Assembly: GCA_016124855.1 (NCBI GenBank)
Contig: WGMX01000023.1
Coordinates: 62,001-126,000, forward strand
Direction: 5' to 3'
DNA length: 64,000 nt
Source: Anaerolineaceae bacterium
Lineage (GTDB): Bacteria > Chloroflexota > Anaerolineae > Aggregatilineales > Phototrophicaceae
In this document: piece by piece, positions 44,537-54,845 of the stretch
Position numbering within the stretch: position 1 is the stretch's first letter
Layout of the letters: each line of letters opens with the position of its first letter
Notes under the pieces: model-generated
Told to the model about the DNA's origin: nothing
Databases searched by the model: none
What the model saw: only the letters and a program-made list of their open reading frames with translations
Program-made: the position numbers and the translations under genes

Positions 44537-44635
44537 AATCAGAATCCCTGCTTAGGCGGTCACAAAATGCTTAGAATACCATGCCGAACCTGCTCGGCCT
44601 ACTGTTGAAAGCTGACGATTACTCTACGCATTCAC

Positions 44636-46003
44636 CTATTGCGGAGCGGTCGTGTCGGTGGTTGCTTGTGGCAGTGCAACCAATATTCTCACGGAATATG
44701 GCACTTGTTTTCCATCCTGATAAGTAAGCAACAAGGTGTAAGTCGTATCCACACGCGGGCATACTTGTTGGCTGGTGACAGTTACAGGTTGTCCTTGGAA
44801 TAACACCTGACTGACATTCGTTGCGTCCCAACGGATAGTTGTGCATTCTCCTTGTTGTAATTGTGTACTATCTGCGCGTAAGTTCGGATTAATGGGTGTT
44901 GGCGCAATTGTATTGGTTGGTTGAGCAGTTGGCTGTGGAACGGCTGTTGCCAGTTGGCGCGGAACGCGTATGACTTGCCCGACTTGTATCTGGTTTGCGT
45001 TTGCAATGCAGTTACCTTGTTGCAATTCATTGACACTCAAACCAAAGGATTGTGCCACATTAAATAGGGTATCCCCTGTCTGAATCGTATAGCTGAAATT
45101 CCAATCCGCTCGAACAACACAGGCTGTCGGTACCACCGGCACACTTGTATTGGTCGGTACCACTGGCGCAATCGGTGGTGGTACCTGTACCTGTCGCTCA
45201 AGTAAAGGCAGCGGCGCTTGGCCGACCGCTTGCACATCAAAAGGCTCTGGCTGAGAGGGCGGCCCACTCACCTGCAAACCATCCCCACCACCTAACGGCA
45301 AATGAACCTGTGCTCCCGGCTGTACCACACGTGTAATATTGGCTGAGCTAACGACCGCTGATCCTTCAATCGTTGCTACCGTCAGTTCCGAGTTTTGCTC
45401 AGCTGTTAGATAAGCCGTTGATCCCAGAGAAATACTTGCGCCGTTAATCGTCATTGTCGCTTGGCTGCCTTCAGGCGATTGCAGAAGGAGCGCCGATTTC
45501 GGGGCATTGCTGCAACTGGTTGTTCCGCCGACTCCCGTTCGGAGTACAACAGCTTGCATTTTTGGCGTGATATTATCCAGTACGGCATTCCCGAACAGCA
45601 AAAAGGTCACGTTTTGTCCCGGTACTGTATCGGCTAAGTTGGCCTGTATTTTCAAAATAGCGATACCCCACACTTGTTTCGAGGTATCAAGTGGGGCAGT
45701 TGTCAACTTGCGAATTAAATCAACGCCGACAATATCACCGGCTTTGGTGAAGCTTACAGTAGCATTCGGCTGAAGTTCCGCGTCGATTAAGTTATTTCCA
45801 TAGCACGCTTGGTTACGCCCCAATGTCGTACAAACTTGATTGGCCTTATTGAGAGCTACGGTTACCAGATCATCACAACTGAGCGCGGTCGCGATGGTTG
45901 GCGATGGGCTGGGTGGCAGAGCTGTCGATTCCGCACCTTGGTTCAAGTTGCATCCGGTCAGTAAAAGCATGATGAGCCAAAACGCAATGCGGATACGTGC
46001 CAT
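44636..46003 (-). CDS. lipoprotein with FecR-like and LysM domains
   Basis: A 455-residue lipoprotein: lipobox LLTGC at Cys18; a region near 165-235 resembling FecR (ATMTINGASISLGSTAYLTAEQNSELTVATIEGSAVV); a Pro-rich stretch; one LysM domain near 300-345 (YTIQTGDTLFNVAQSFGLSVNELQQGNCIANANQIQVGQVIRVP); and a C-terminal Ig-like domain after ~365. LysM binds peptidoglycan, so it is probably a cell-wall-attached surface protein. It starts 4 nt after the AlbA_2-type gene, indicating one operon. Confidence 0.88.
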   Translation of the reverse strand: MARIRIAFWLIMLLLTGCNLNQGAESTALPPSPSPTIATALSCDDLVTVALNKANQVCTTLGRNQACYGNNLIDAELQPNATVSFTKAGDIVGVDLIRKLTTAPLDTSKQVWGIAILKIQANLADTVPGQNVTFLLFGNAVLDNITPKMQAVVLRTGVGGTTSCSNAPKSALLLQSPEGSQATMTINGASISLGSTAYLTAEQNSELTVATIEGSAVVSSANITRVVQPGAQVHLPLGGGDGLQVSGPPSQPEPFDVQAVGQAPLPLLERQVQVPPPIAPVVPTNTSVPVVPTACVVRADWNFSYTIQTGDTLFNVAQSFGLSVNELQQGNCIANANQIQVGQVIRVPRQLATAVPQPTAQPTNTIAPTPINPNLRADSTQLQQGECTTIRWDATNVSQVLFQGQPVTVTSQQVCPRVDTTYTLLLTYQDGKQVPYSVRILVALPQATTDTTAPQ

Positions 46004-46007
46004 GTTT

Positions 46008-47450
46008 TTATTTGCTCTCGGTTAACTCAGGGCGAAATACATAATAAGAGCCGCGTTTTTGCCCCATTTTTCGCAAGATATTTTTGGTAACCAGATCGGC
46101 CAAATCACGCCGAATCGTTTCGGGATGCACATCAGGGCAGAGCAATTGCAAATCGCTGTTGGTGATACGTTTGCTGCCACCTTCGCGGTTCAAAAACAAA
46201 ATTGCTTCTTCTTGTCGAGGGTTAATCTCAACCCCTTGATACATTCCGTTCAACTGGGGCACAGGGTTAGCCGGAGCGGCATAGACTTTAGGTTTCGTGT
46301 TGGCATTTCGCAATACAACACGGAAGCCACCTGCTGTTTCTTCAAATTCGGGTGCACTCAATTGCTGCTGCTGCATCAGGTCGATAACGCGGTCAACCCC
46401 ATATCCTAATCGCTCGATAAAGCCCATATCAGAAAGGACTTGTACAATCGCAGGATTGCGTGAAAAACGTTCATCTTTGATGTTGGCAATGGTAACCGGT
46501 CCCGGCAGCCTTCCCGGACTGGTCACTTCCATGCGGTTACTAAAAATGAACAACCGCACGCCATCCCCATTAATCCGATAATCTCGGTGGGCAACAGCAT
46601 TTACAACCAATTCGCGGGCAGCCTCCAGAGGATATTCAAACGTCTCGGCTCGCGCCATCGTTGAGCCGAGCTGAATCCCTTTTCGCAGGTGATCAACCAG
46701 AAAGGTTTCAGCCCGTCGAATTTGGTCAGGCAGTGTGCCGCTCATATCTTGCCGGGTAAATGTATCGCTCATAGTTTCGGTGGCAAATCGCGCCGCCGTA
46801 ATATCTGCGCCGCGTACGAAACGCTGCGGGTCTTTACCAAAAAGCAAAATACCGGCATAGGTCGGTTTTAGAGTGCCATTTTGTTCAGTCAGGCAGCCGC
46901 GTTTAATCAGAATTTTTTCGGGCGATGTATTTCCTACGCCGCTCAAACTGGCTGCGTAAGCCTTGACCTTTTCCCAATCAAGGTCATCAATGCTGACATC
47001 CAATGCAGTTTCAGTTTCGAAGCTGCCCTCGCTGCGTTCAACGACCAATTTACGGAGTTCCGGCGGATTAAGCGGAGTGTTATCAATCCCTTGACGTTGA
47101 AGATAACGACCTTTGAGTCCATAAACATGAGGCATTCCTGTGGGAATTTGAACAATAACAATCGATTTGCCACTCAACCGGACAACTTGCGGCAGCGGCA
47201 CAATCAGGTGAGGTTCAATGGTGAGTGTGGCCTGCAAAATGGTATCGACTGCTTCGTTGGGATCACGCACGCCAATAATGTTTCCATTATGTCCGGTAAC
47301 GCCCAACAACACGGTTCCACCATGTCCGTTCGCCATAGCGGCCAATGTTTCAGCAAGCATCTCCGGCGCGGATTGCTCACTAAACCACTCGGTGTGATGG
47401 TTACGCCCATTTTTAATTAGGTGCCATAGCTCATCAATTGATGTACTCAC
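46008..47450 (-). CDS. AlbA_2-domain ATP-binding protein (putative transcriptional regulator)
   Basis: A 480-residue protein of the 'divergent AAA_4/AlbA_2 plus HATPase_c_4' type. AlbA_2 (~15-130; HTEWFSEQSAPEMLAETLAAMANGHGGTVLLGVTG) is followed by an HSP90/kinase-like ATPase region (~270-390; EAARELVVNAVAHRDYRINGDGVRLFIFSNRMEVTSPG, GFIERLGYGVDRVIDLM) and a C-terminal winged helix (~410-475). Members are proposed regulators or helicase-like proteins. Its GTG start overlaps the lon stop codon by 4 nt (GTGA). Confidence 0.88.
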   Translation of the reverse strand: MSTSIDELWHLIKNGRNHHTEWFSEQSAPEMLAETLAAMANGHGGTVLLGVTGHNGNIIGVRDPNEAVDTILQATLTIEPHLIVPLPQVVRLSGKSIVIVQIPTGMPHVYGLKGRYLQRQGIDNTPLNPPELRKLVVERSEGSFETETALDVSIDDLDWEKVKAYAASLSGVGNTSPEKILIKRGCLTEQNGTLKPTYAGILLFGKDPQRFVRGADITAARFATETMSDTFTRQDMSGTLPDQIRRAETFLVDHLRKGIQLGSTMARAETFEYPLEAARELVVNAVAHRDYRINGDGVRLFIFSNRMEVTSPGRLPGPVTIANIKDERFSRNPAIVQVLSDMGFIERLGYGVDRVIDLMQQQQLSAPEFEETAGGFRVVLRNANTKPKVYAAPANPVPQLNGMYQGVEINPRQEEAILFLNREGGSKRITNSDLQLLCPDVHPETIRRDLADLVTKNILRKMGQKRGSYYVFRPELTESK

Positions 47451-49897
47451 GTTTGAACTGCCGTTTCTGAGGTTTCTTCCTTTTCCTCTTCTTGGCGATC
47501 TTTATCCCGCTTACGGCCTTCACGTGGGGGTGCAAGAAGCACTTTGTCAATCACTTGCTGCATATCCGACACAAACGAAATATGCAGGTCGTCTAAGGCT
47601 TCTTTCGGGATATCGATCAAATCCTTTTTATTTTCAGCAGGTAATATAACATGAGTTAGCCCCGCGCGCCGCGCCGCCAGTACCTTTTCCTTCACACCGC
47701 CGACGGCTAAGACTTTACCGCGTAACGTGATTTCACCGGTCATTGCATATTGGCTGCGTACTTTGCGTTCGGTAAAAGCCGAAAGGATAGCCGTAGCCAG
47801 TGTAATACCGGCTGATGGGCCTTCTTTTGGAATAGCCCCCTCTGGCAGATGAAGATGCACGTCGTAGCTTTCGAAATCGTCGCTGGGTAAATCGAAATCT
47901 TTGGCGCGCGAACGCACATAACTCAACGCCGCCTGTACCGATTCCTGCATGACCTCGCCTAATTGACCGGTCATGAGTAAGTTGCCTTTACCCGGCAGCA
48001 CGGAGGCTTCAATAACCGTTATGTCACCACCGTCATACGTCCAGACCAATCCCGTGACCAATCCCACACTATCTTTTTTATGAGCCAGCCGGTTAGTAAA
48101 CAGCGGCGGGCCAAGCAGTTCAACTACCTTTTGACGGGTAATCTTGGGCGAATACGGTTTTTCTTCAGCCAGCCGCCGCGCGATTTTGCGGCACACATTG
48201 GCGATTTCGCGGTTAAGATTGCGAACACCACCCTCATATGTGTATTCACGAATCAGCGCCTTAATCGCTCGACTGTCAAAACTGACTTTCGCATCTTGTA
48301 ACCCGTGCGCTTCAAGTTGGGTAGGAATCAAGAATTTACGGGCGATTGCCATTTTTTCTTCATCGGTATAGCCGCTAAATTCAATCACTTCCAACCGGTC
48401 AAGCAGCGCATCAGGAATCGGATCAAGGTCATTAGCCGTTGTGATAAACAACACTTTGGAAAGGTCGTAGGGCATTTCCAAATAATGATCTGAGAAGGTG
48501 TTGTTTTGTTCTGGATCAAGCACCTCTAACAACGCCGATGCCGGATCACCCCTGAAATCAGCGCCTAACTTGTCAATTTCATCCAGTATGAAAACGGGGT
48601 TGATCGTTCCAGCACGTCGCATCGTTTGCAGGATTCGACCGGGCAGCGCGCCAATGTAGGTGCGGCGGTGACCCCGAATTTCGGCCTCGTCTCGCACACC
48701 GCCCAAACTGACACGGATAAACTCGCGCCCTAAAGCCCGTGCGATACTTTTACCCAATGATGTTTTGCCAACACCGGGCGGGCCTACGAAGCACAAAATC
48801 GGGCTTTTCAACTTGCTGCTGGCAATTTTGCGCACCGCGATGTATTCCAAAATGCGATCTTTAACTTTTGGCAGCCCATAATGATCTTCATCGAGGACTT
48901 GTTGAGCATTTTTAATATCCAGATTGTCGTCGCTCGATTTGCTCCATGGCAACCCCACCAGCCAATCAATATAGGTACGGATGATACCAACTTCTGGAGC
49001 CATCGGCGGCATCATCATCAACCGTGAGAGTTCTTTGAGCGCTCTTTCTTGGATGTCAGCCGGCAAATTGGCACTGACGATTTGGTCGCGCACTTCATTA
49101 ATTTCTTGCTGGAAGATGTCGCCTTCGCCCAACTCGGTTTGGATGATACGCATTTGTTCGCGTAGATACACTTCGCGCTGGCTGCGATCCATCTCTTGTT
49201 GAACTTGGCTGTTAATCTCGTCGCGCAATTCGAGCACACTGATCTCATGGCTTAACAAGAGCGCAATTCCTTGTAACCGCTCTTCTAGAGTACGTGTTTC
49301 GAGCAGTCGCTGCTGTTCTTCAAGGGGCAAAACCAGCGCGGAACTCACAAAATCTGACAGCAGCTCAGGGTCTTCGACGTCTAAAAGATGGTCAACGACA
49401 TCATCGGGCAGCGTTGTGTTAAGGTCAGCGTACTGCTGTACCAGTTGGAAAACACGATCTGCCAAATCTGAAATTTCATCGGCGTCGGAATCGGGTTCTT
49501 CGAATTGACGTGCCTTGACAATCATATAAGGATCAGTCTGCACAACTTCGACGATCTCAACCCGTCGTCGTCCCTGTGCCAGCACGTTGCGACTGTCATC
49601 AGGGGTGCGAATAATGCGGCTGAGCGCAATTTCTGTTCCGATACTGTACAAATCTTTGATTTGAATATTGGTGATATTCGTATCGCGAAGTGCCACGCCA
49701 ATGACCGTTTTACGACTGGTTAATGCTGCTTGAATTGCAGCCATTGCTCTTGGATTACGGGTTGAAATAGGACTAATAACGTTCGGGAAAATGACAAGAC
49801 CGCGTAGTGGTACTACTGGGCAAACAATTAAGCCATCTTTATCAGGAGTGGCATTCGCGATTTTCTGAAATTCATTTATGCCTGTCTGGTTTGCCAA
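47447..49897 (-). CDS. lon: ATP-dependent protease Lon (LonA)
   Basis: AAA+ protease that degrades damaged and regulatory proteins. The 816-residue protein has the LAN substrate domain (~25-220), a coiled-coil region, the AAA+ module with Walker [10 protein letters not shown] near 367, the conserved [24 protein letters not shown], and the peptidase domain with catalytic Ser in KEGPSAG near 690 and Lys in [14 protein letters not shown] near 735. The C-terminal tail is Lys/Glu-rich. No CIRCE or other heat-shock box was seen in the 158-nt upstream gap. Confidence 0.97.
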   Translation of the reverse strand: MANQTGINEFQKIANATPDKDGLIVCPVVPLRGLVIFPNVISPISTRNPRAMAAIQAALTSRKTVIGVALRDTNITNIQIKDLYSIGTEIALSRIIRTPDDSRNVLAQGRRRVEIVEVVQTDPYMIVKARQFEEPDSDADEISDLADRVFQLVQQYADLNTTLPDDVVDHLLDVEDPELLSDFVSSALVLPLEEQQRLLETRTLEERLQGIALLLSHEISVLELRDEINSQVQQEMDRSQREVYLREQMRIIQTELGEGDIFQQEINEVRDQIVSANLPADIQERALKELSRLMMMPPMAPEVGIIRTYIDWLVGLPWSKSSDDNLDIKNAQQVLDEDHYGLPKVKDRILEYIAVRKIASSKLKSPILCFVGPPGVGKTSLGKSIARALGREFIRVSLGGVRDEAEIRGHRRTYIGALPGRILQTMRRAGTINPVFILDEIDKLGADFRGDPASALLEVLDPEQNNTFSDHYLEMPYDLSKVLFITTANDLDPIPDALLDRLEVIEFSGYTDEEKMAIARKFLIPTQLEAHGLQDAKVSFDSRAIKALIREYTYEGGVRNLNREIANVCRKIARRLAEEKPYSPKITRQKVVELLGPPLFTNRLAHKKDSVGLVTGLVWTYDGGDITVIEASVLPGKGNLLMTGQLGEVMQESVQAALSYVRSRAKDFDLPSDDFESYDVHLHLPEGAIPKEGPSAGITLATAILSAFTERKVRSQYAMTGEITLRGKVLAVGGVKEKVLAARRAGLTHVILPAENKKDLIDIPKEALDDLHISFVSDMQQVIDKVLLAPPREGRKRDKDRQEEEKEETSETAVQT

Positions 49898-50055
49898 TGA
49901 ACTGACCTCAAGCGGTGAAAGATAAAAGGGGATTGTAAGTTTACCAAAGAGTCATCAGACAGTAAACATCCCGCTTCAATATTATTGGCCTACACTTGGC
50001 GTTGGCATACCTTTCCGCTACACTTCTTTACGGTTGGTAAATAAATGGAAATGAT

Positions 50056-51456
50056 ATGCGAGCATCAATTTGGGTAACAATTCTTGTCGCGACTGTGGTA
50101 TTAGTGCTGGTAATTTTGGTAGGTCAATCTTTGATTCAACCCAACTTGCCACTGATTACCCACGCGGCGTTTTCATTGGATCGTATCACGCCAAACGCCG
50201 ATGGCGACGCGGACGTGACCAATTTTTCATACGGCATTTCGCGAAACGCCCAAGTCTCACTCACTTTTCAATCCGCTGATGGAACGAGTTACGTGTTTCG
50301 CCAGAACGAAGCCCGCATTCCCGCAGATTATACGGTTGCGTTTAGTGGCGTGGTGGGTGGTTACAAGCTCCCAAATGAAAATGTCACCGGCGAAATCGAA
50401 CGCCGATTAATCCCCAATGGCACTTATACATGGCATTTGCAGGCCAAAGACTCCAAAACAGGCGAGACTGCCGAACAGACGGGAAACTTGGAAATCGCGG
50501 ACGCAGGTTCGCAGTTGCCGACGATCAACGATTTTACACTGGATCGTCACGAGTTTTCGCCCAATCAAGATGGTATTGCAGACCGTGTCATCATGAATCT
50601 GAACCTGACCAAACCGGTTGATTCCCTGACTGTCTACTTACAGGGTTCGGATGGACAGTCGATTTTTATCCCCGAAATTTTGAGTGGACGTAAACCCGGT
50701 GAAGCAGGCCAACACTTTTTTGACTATGACGGTGGTATCGAACGGGGCGTGGAACCGCCCCCGAATGGTGATTACACAGTGGTCGCCGTTGCTCAAGATT
50801 TGGAGGGCCAGCGCATCAGTCAAACCTCCAAATTGACCATTAATAACGGTGGTGTTCCACAGGCCGAAATTGCGCCACAACCAACTGATATAGATGTGGT
50901 GTTTGCTGCTCAACCTTATGACCCGAAATATGCCATTAACTCCAACCAGCAGGGTCAACTATTGTCGTCCCCGACTTTTGATAAAGATTTAGGCTTTAGC
51001 ACCGTCTCCATGAAAGTCGGTGCTATGCTGGTTTTCAAGCTCACGGTACGTAACTATGGCAAAGTGGCCATCCGTACCAGCGGGCCATGGCCGGGTACAG
51101 TCTACGACGATAATCAAGTTTGGGGCGCTACCGGCGTGTATGAACAATCAGGTTCATTTCGTGTGGGCATTATGTGTTCTACTTCTGAAACCAATTGGCC
51201 GTGGCGTTGGGCAGTTGGTTCACCGGATGCGTTGACCAAAGAGACTGATCCACAAAATGGCAACGTCTATTATTACTTGCCTGCTGGTGGACAAAGCGAA
51301 GTCTGGGGTGCTGTCCACATGACGCACTTTGTCAAAGCACGTAATCCGCAGCAGTGTTGGGCAGGGCTTATCCACGAAGATGTTGAAGTCGTTAATCAAC
51401 GGGTTGGCGCGCGTGATATTTTGCTTGTGCAAACTGACGGTTCTTCGGGCGGGTGA
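50056..51456 (+). CDS. membrane-anchored protein with FlgD/CHU-like Ig repeats, unknown
   Basis: A 466-residue protein anchored by an N-terminal helix (ILVATVVLVLVILVGQSLI, ~8-26). Two repeated Ig-like modules follow, each opening with a calcium-type signature (FSLDRITPNADGDADV near 40; FTLDRHEFSPNQDGIADRV near 160), as in FlgD-like or gliding-associated surface proteins. The C-terminal ~180 residues (KYAINSNQQGQ... WPGTVYDD...) form a separate domain I do not recognise. It is divergent from lon and begins a row of four + strand genes for the cell surface. Confidence 0.75.
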   Translation: MRASIWVTILVATVVLVLVILVGQSLIQPNLPLITHAAFSLDRITPNADGDADVTNFSYGISRNAQVSLTFQSADGTSYVFRQNEARIPADYTVAFSGVVGGYKLPNENVTGEIERRLIPNGTYTWHLQAKDSKTGETAEQTGNLEIADAGSQLPTINDFTLDRHEFSPNQDGIADRVIMNLNLTKPVDSLTVYLQGSDGQSIFIPEILSGRKPGEAGQHFFDYDGGIERGVEPPPNGDYTVVAVAQDLEGQRISQTSKLTINNGGVPQAEIAPQPTDIDVVFAAQPYDPKYAINSNQQGQLLSSPTFDKDLGFSTVSMKVGAMLVFKLTVRNYGKVAIRTSGPWPGTVYDDNQVWGATGVYEQSGSFRVGIMCSTSETNWPWRWAVGSPDALTKETDPQNGNVYYYLPAGGQSEVWGAVHMTHFVKARNPQQCWAGLIHEDVEVVNQRVGARDILLVQTDGSSGG

Positions 51457-51501
51457 TGCTATAATAATAGTTGTAATCAGGCAACCAGTGGAGGAATACC
51501 T

Positions 51502-52509
51502 TTGTCCCAACCGAAGCGCATATTTCAAATCCCCCTGCTGCGGTCACTTCTGTTGGGATTCTTAACTGTGATTGTGGTAGCTTGTCGTCCGCAAGCCGCA
51601 GCGATCGTGCCCACAGCTATCCCAACCTTAACGGCTGTTCCCCGGTCTACACCGTTACCTGCGTTGCCCACAAGCGTTCCCATCGGCAATGCTGACAACC
51701 CCTTCCGGTTGATAGTTCATCCGAATACCAAGCCCGAATCAGATAAAATAGTCACCGATCTTGAAACTGCGATTGAAAAGAAAACCGGTTGGGTGGTCAA
51801 AATCGAACTGGTTGAAACTGATGCCGCTGCGTTATCCGCTTTGTGTGCATCGACTGCTGATCAACCGGCCATCGCGTGGCTGACCGGATTAGGCTACATC
51901 GCTGCCAACGCCAAGAAATGTGGACAACCCCAGTTGCTCGTGAGTCGTGGAACGGGTAAAGATGCTGCTACAGGCGAGATTGCCACCATCGTTGTTAGGC
52001 GTGGCATCAGCGCACTCTCGGATATAAAAGGGCGTATCTTTTGTCGTATCTCCAACACCGATTTAATCAGTTGGGTTATTCCTTCAATGATGATGGAAGC
52101 AGCAGGAATGGATCCTGAAAATGATCCAAAAACCATTAAAGAATATGCCGAACCCGCCGATCTGGTGAAAGCCGTATCCAGCAGCACCTGTGATGCCGCT
52201 GCTATTCCGGATACTTTGCTAGCCGAATTGGTTACGGATGATAAGACGATTTCAGCGAAAGTGTCCAGCTTAACCAGCAGCGTTGCCTTCCCTTATTCCG
52301 TATTAGTTGCATCTTCAGATATTCCCTTAAGTATAGTCACTGACCTGAATGATGAGTGGGTAAATTTATCTAAAGATCGCCTGCTCAACACCAACGTGAG
52401 TGAATTGTTGGGACAGTCTGCATTAGTCCCCGCCAAAATCGACGAATTACAGCCGTTTCTGGATTTTGCTGCCAGCACCAAGCAAGATTTTACACAGTTA
52501 GGCAGCTAA
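51502..52509 (+). CDS. PhnD-type phosphate/phosphonate substrate-binding lipoprotein
   Basis: A 335-residue lipoprotein. Signal LLRSLLLGFLTVIVVAC gives a lipobox Cys near 28, then a Thr/Pro linker. The main part (~65-330) fits the ABC-type phosphate/phosphite/phosphonate-binding family: FRLIVHPNTKPESDKIVTDLETAIEKKTGW, ALSALCASTADQPAIAWLTGLGYIAA and DLVKAVSSSTCDAAAIPDTLL. The start is TTG, supported by GGAGGA 6 nt upstream. No ABC permease or ATPase gene is adjacent; instead the next gene (overlapping by 1 nt) is a glycosyltransferase. Confidence 0.85.
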   Translation: MSQPKRIFQIPLLRSLLLGFLTVIVVACRPQAAAIVPTAIPTLTAVPRSTPLPALPTSVPIGNADNPFRLIVHPNTKPESDKIVTDLETAIEKKTGWVVKIELVETDAAALSALCASTADQPAIAWLTGLGYIAANAKKCGQPQLLVSRGTGKDAATGEIATIVVRRGISALSDIKGRIFCRISNTDLISWVIPSMMMEAAGMDPENDPKTIKEYAEPADLVKAVSSSTCDAAAIPDTLLAELVTDDKTISAKVSSLTSSVAFPYSVLVASSDIPLSIVTDLNDEWVNLSKDRLLNTNVSELLGQSALVPAKIDELQPFLDFAASTKQDFTQLGS

Positions 52510-53465
52510 TGGCGGTCGATTTAGCGGTCGTTATCGTCACATGGAATGTTCGCCATCTCATTACCGATGCTCTCCAGAGTCTGTTGGATGATCTTGCACA
52601 GACTAGGCTCACATTTGAAGTATACGTGGTTGACAGCGCTTCCAACGATGGGACTGATGAGCTTATTAAGTCTACTTTTCCGCAGGTTAAGCTCCTAACC
52701 AGCACTCAAAATTTAGGGTTTGGTAGTGCCAATAACCTCGCGCTGCGTGACATGGGCTTCGGAAAGAATTCTGATTCCCAGTCCCTTCCTAAAGCAGTTT
52801 ATCTGCTTAATCCCGATACCGTTACACATATCGGTGCAACCCAAGCCCTTTACGATGCACTTTTCTCAGACCCCAAAGTCGGTTTGGTCGGTGCCGCTCT
52901 GACCTATGGAGATGGCAGTTTTCAACACAGCGCCTTTTCATTTCCCGGCTTGCGTCAACTATGGGTTGAGTTTTTCCCGACACCGGGACGTTTGTTTGAG
53001 AGTCCCTTTAACGGACGTTATCCCCGCGAAAAATATAGGGTTGGTCAACCCTTTGCTGTGGATTTTGTTTTAGGTGCAACCATGATGCTCAAGGCTGAAG
53101 TCATCCAGCAAACAGGCATGTTTGATGAGCAAATTTTTATGTACTGTGAGGAAATTGATTGGGCATGGCGCATCCATCGAGCAGGTTGGGAGGTCTATTG
53201 TGTCCCTTCCGCTCATGTGACTCACCTCGGTGGACAAAGTACATCGCAGGTGCGTCCGCGCAGCCTGATGAATCTTTGGCAAAGTCGGCTATTCCTGATT
53301 GACCGCTATTTTGATCCGCTGAAACGGTTTATAGCCCGTAAGATGGTTGCCTATGGGATACGGCGAAAATTAAATCAACTTACAGGTCTATCTGGCTTAA
53401 CCGCTGCGGATAAAACCGCCTTATCCGAGGCTTATCAGTCAATTTACGAAATGACCTCTCGATGA
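52509..53465 (+). CDS. family-2 glycosyltransferase (rhamnosyltransferase-like)
   Basis: A 318-residue GT-A enzyme. VDLAVVIVTWNVRHLITDAL opens the fold, VYVVDSASNDGT and LLNPDT (metal-binding D) lie near 40-105, and YCEEIDWAWRIHRAGWEV near 215-232 is typical of GT2 sugar transferases making cell-surface polysaccharide. The ATG overlaps the preceding stop (TAATG), so translation is coupled to the PhnD-like gene. No membrane helix is present. Confidence 0.9.
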   Translation: MAVDLAVVIVTWNVRHLITDALQSLLDDLAQTRLTFEVYVVDSASNDGTDELIKSTFPQVKLLTSTQNLGFGSANNLALRDMGFGKNSDSQSLPKAVYLLNPDTVTHIGATQALYDALFSDPKVGLVGAALTYGDGSFQHSAFSFPGLRQLWVEFFPTPGRLFESPFNGRYPREKYRVGQPFAVDFVLGATMMLKAEVIQQTGMFDEQIFMYCEEIDWAWRIHRAGWEVYCVPSAHVTHLGGQSTSQVRPRSLMNLWQSRLFLIDRYFDPLKRFIARKMVAYGIRRKLNQLTGLSGLTAADKTALSEAYQSIYEMTSR

Positions 53466-54217
53466 CTTTATTCGCTGTTATTCTGACCTACAACGAAGCC
53501 CGACACATAAAAGAATGTATTGAAAGTCTTCGCTTTGCTGATGCGATTATCGTTTTTGATTCTTTCAGCTCCGATGACACCCTTCAGATTGCCCGTGAAT
53601 CCGGTGTGGAAGTATCCCAACGTAAATTCGACGATTACGCAGGTCAGCGGAATGCTGCTCTCAAATATGTCGAGGGCAGGGCTGATTGCGTGCTGTTTGT
53701 GGATGCCGACGAACGTGGTACCCCCGAATTAGCGGCTGAAGTTCAGACGGTTATCCATAACGAGGATATTGTTGCTTGGCGGGTGCCGCGTTTCAATTAT
53801 ATCTTCGGCAAGTTGACTCAAGGCGCAGGTTGGTATCCTGATTATCAAACCCGTCTGTTACGGGTTGGCAAAGCCCATTACGACCCCGCCAGAAAAGTTC
53901 ATGAATTAGTTGTATTGGATGGTGCTGAAGGAACGTTACATCAGCACTTTATTCACTTAAATTACGAAACGGTTCAACAATTTCACACGAAACAAAAGCG
54001 TTATTCGGCATACGATGCGAACATACTTTACCAGCAAGGTATTCATCCAAAACCACAGAATTTTATTTTGCAGCCCGTTCGTCAATTCTGGTGGAGATTT
54101 GTAACGCTAAAAGGTTATCAAGACGGTTGGCATGGTTTTCGCTTAAGTGCGTTGATGGGATGGTACGAGTTTCGCAAGTACATTTATCTACGAAATCTTT
54201 GGCGCGGAAACAAATAG
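53462..54217 (+). CDS. family-2 glycosyltransferase (WaaE/KdtX-like)
   Basis: A 251-residue GT2 enzyme with FAVILTYNEARHIKECIESL at the N-terminus, IIVFDSFSSDDTLQIA near 29-44 and VLFVDADERGT near 78-88 (DxD-type metal site). The C-terminal half resembles the WaaE/KdtX-type transferases of LPS or surface glycan synthesis. It overlaps the preceding GT gene by 4 nt (ATGA). The stop TAG lies in the stem of the following hairpin. Confidence 0.88.
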   Translation: MTLFAVILTYNEARHIKECIESLRFADAIIVFDSFSSDDTLQIARESGVEVSQRKFDDYAGQRNAALKYVEGRADCVLFVDADERGTPELAAEVQTVIHNEDIVAWRVPRFNYIFGKLTQGAGWYPDYQTRLLRVGKAHYDPARKVHELVVLDGAEGTLHQHFIHLNYETVQQFHTKQKRYSAYDANILYQQGIHPKPQNFILQPVRQFWWRFVTLKGYQDGWHGFRLSALMGWYEFRKYIYLRNLWRGNK

Positions 54218-54244
54218 AGCAGTGGATTTAGCCCACTGCTCTAT
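54214..54244. terminator. hairpin between convergent glycosyltransferase and hpf genes
   Basis: ATAGAGCAGTGG (54214-54225) pairs perfectly with CCACTGCTCTAT (54233-54244). On the minus strand TTTGTTT follows, so it best serves hpf; the + strand side lacks a T-run. Confidence 0.8.
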
Positions 54245-54269
54245 GATTATACTAACGGTCAAATGTCTG

Positions 54270-54845
54270 TTAATTGACCTTTGGCACCAGAACGCCATAG
54301 CCACCGCTAGAACGCTTATACAAGACATTCACACTGCCCGTATCCCCGTTGAAGAACATGAAAAACGCGTGTCCCAACAACTCCATCTGTTCAACGGCTT
54401 CTGCCTCATTCATGGCGACCACCGGTATTTCCTTATGTCGTAAAACTTCCGTCGGTGCTTCATCGACAAATTCCTCGACATCGGGAATTGCCTCCGCCGC
54501 ATTGAGTTCTTCGATAGAAGCGCTAAAACGTTCCTTGCCTTTGCGATTTCGTTTGCTCTTAAAGCGCTGAATTCTGCGGTGCATGTTTTCGACTGCACCG
54601 TTAATTGCCGCCATAATATCACCGGTAGTTCGTTCCTCTGTTCGTAAAATTGCGCCCCGACTATGCCGTATAGTGATTTGTGCTGCGACAAGGTCTTCAC
54701 CACGTCGCGTATGTTCATGGTTCAAATCAACCCGTGCTTCGACGATGTTGGGTAAGTAACGATCAAAGTGTTCTACCTTCTTACGGGCATACTTCTCAAT
54801 CGATTCTGTAACCTTAACATTACGCCCTTTAATGGTGATATTCAT
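54270..54845 (-). CDS. hpf: ribosome hibernation promoting factor, long form
   Basis: Long-form HPF (191 residues) that joins 70S ribosomes into inactive 100S dimers in slow growth. The N-terminal S30AE domain (~1-100; NITIKGRNVKVTESIEKYARKKVEHFDRYL, LVAAQITIRHSRGAILRTEERTTGDIMAAINGAVENMHRRIQRFKSK) and the C-terminal dimerisation domain (~125-191; MNEAEAVEQMELLGHAFFMFFNGDTGSVNVLYKRSSGGYGVLVP) are both present. The start overlaps comF by 17 nt, so the two are coupled. A hairpin ends the transcript. Confidence 0.95.
   Translation of the reverse strand: MNITIKGRNVKVTESIEKYARKKVEHFDRYLPNIVEARVDLNHEHTRRGEDLVAAQITIRHSRGAILRTEERTTGDIMAAINGAVENMHRRIQRFKSKRNRKGKERFSASIEELNAAEAIPDVEEFVDEAPTEVLRHKEIPVVAMNEAEAVEQMELLGHAFFMFFNGDTGSVNVLYKRSSGGYGVLVPKVN

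Noticed and set aside
44172..44555. + strand ORF with GVGVGVxVG repeats
   Set aside because: It is the reverse of the Thr/Pro-rich linker of the beta-propeller lipoprotein and is not a gene.
49898..50055. CIRCE or other heat-shock operator upstream of lon
   Set aside because: No TTAGCACTC-type inverted repeat was found in either direction.
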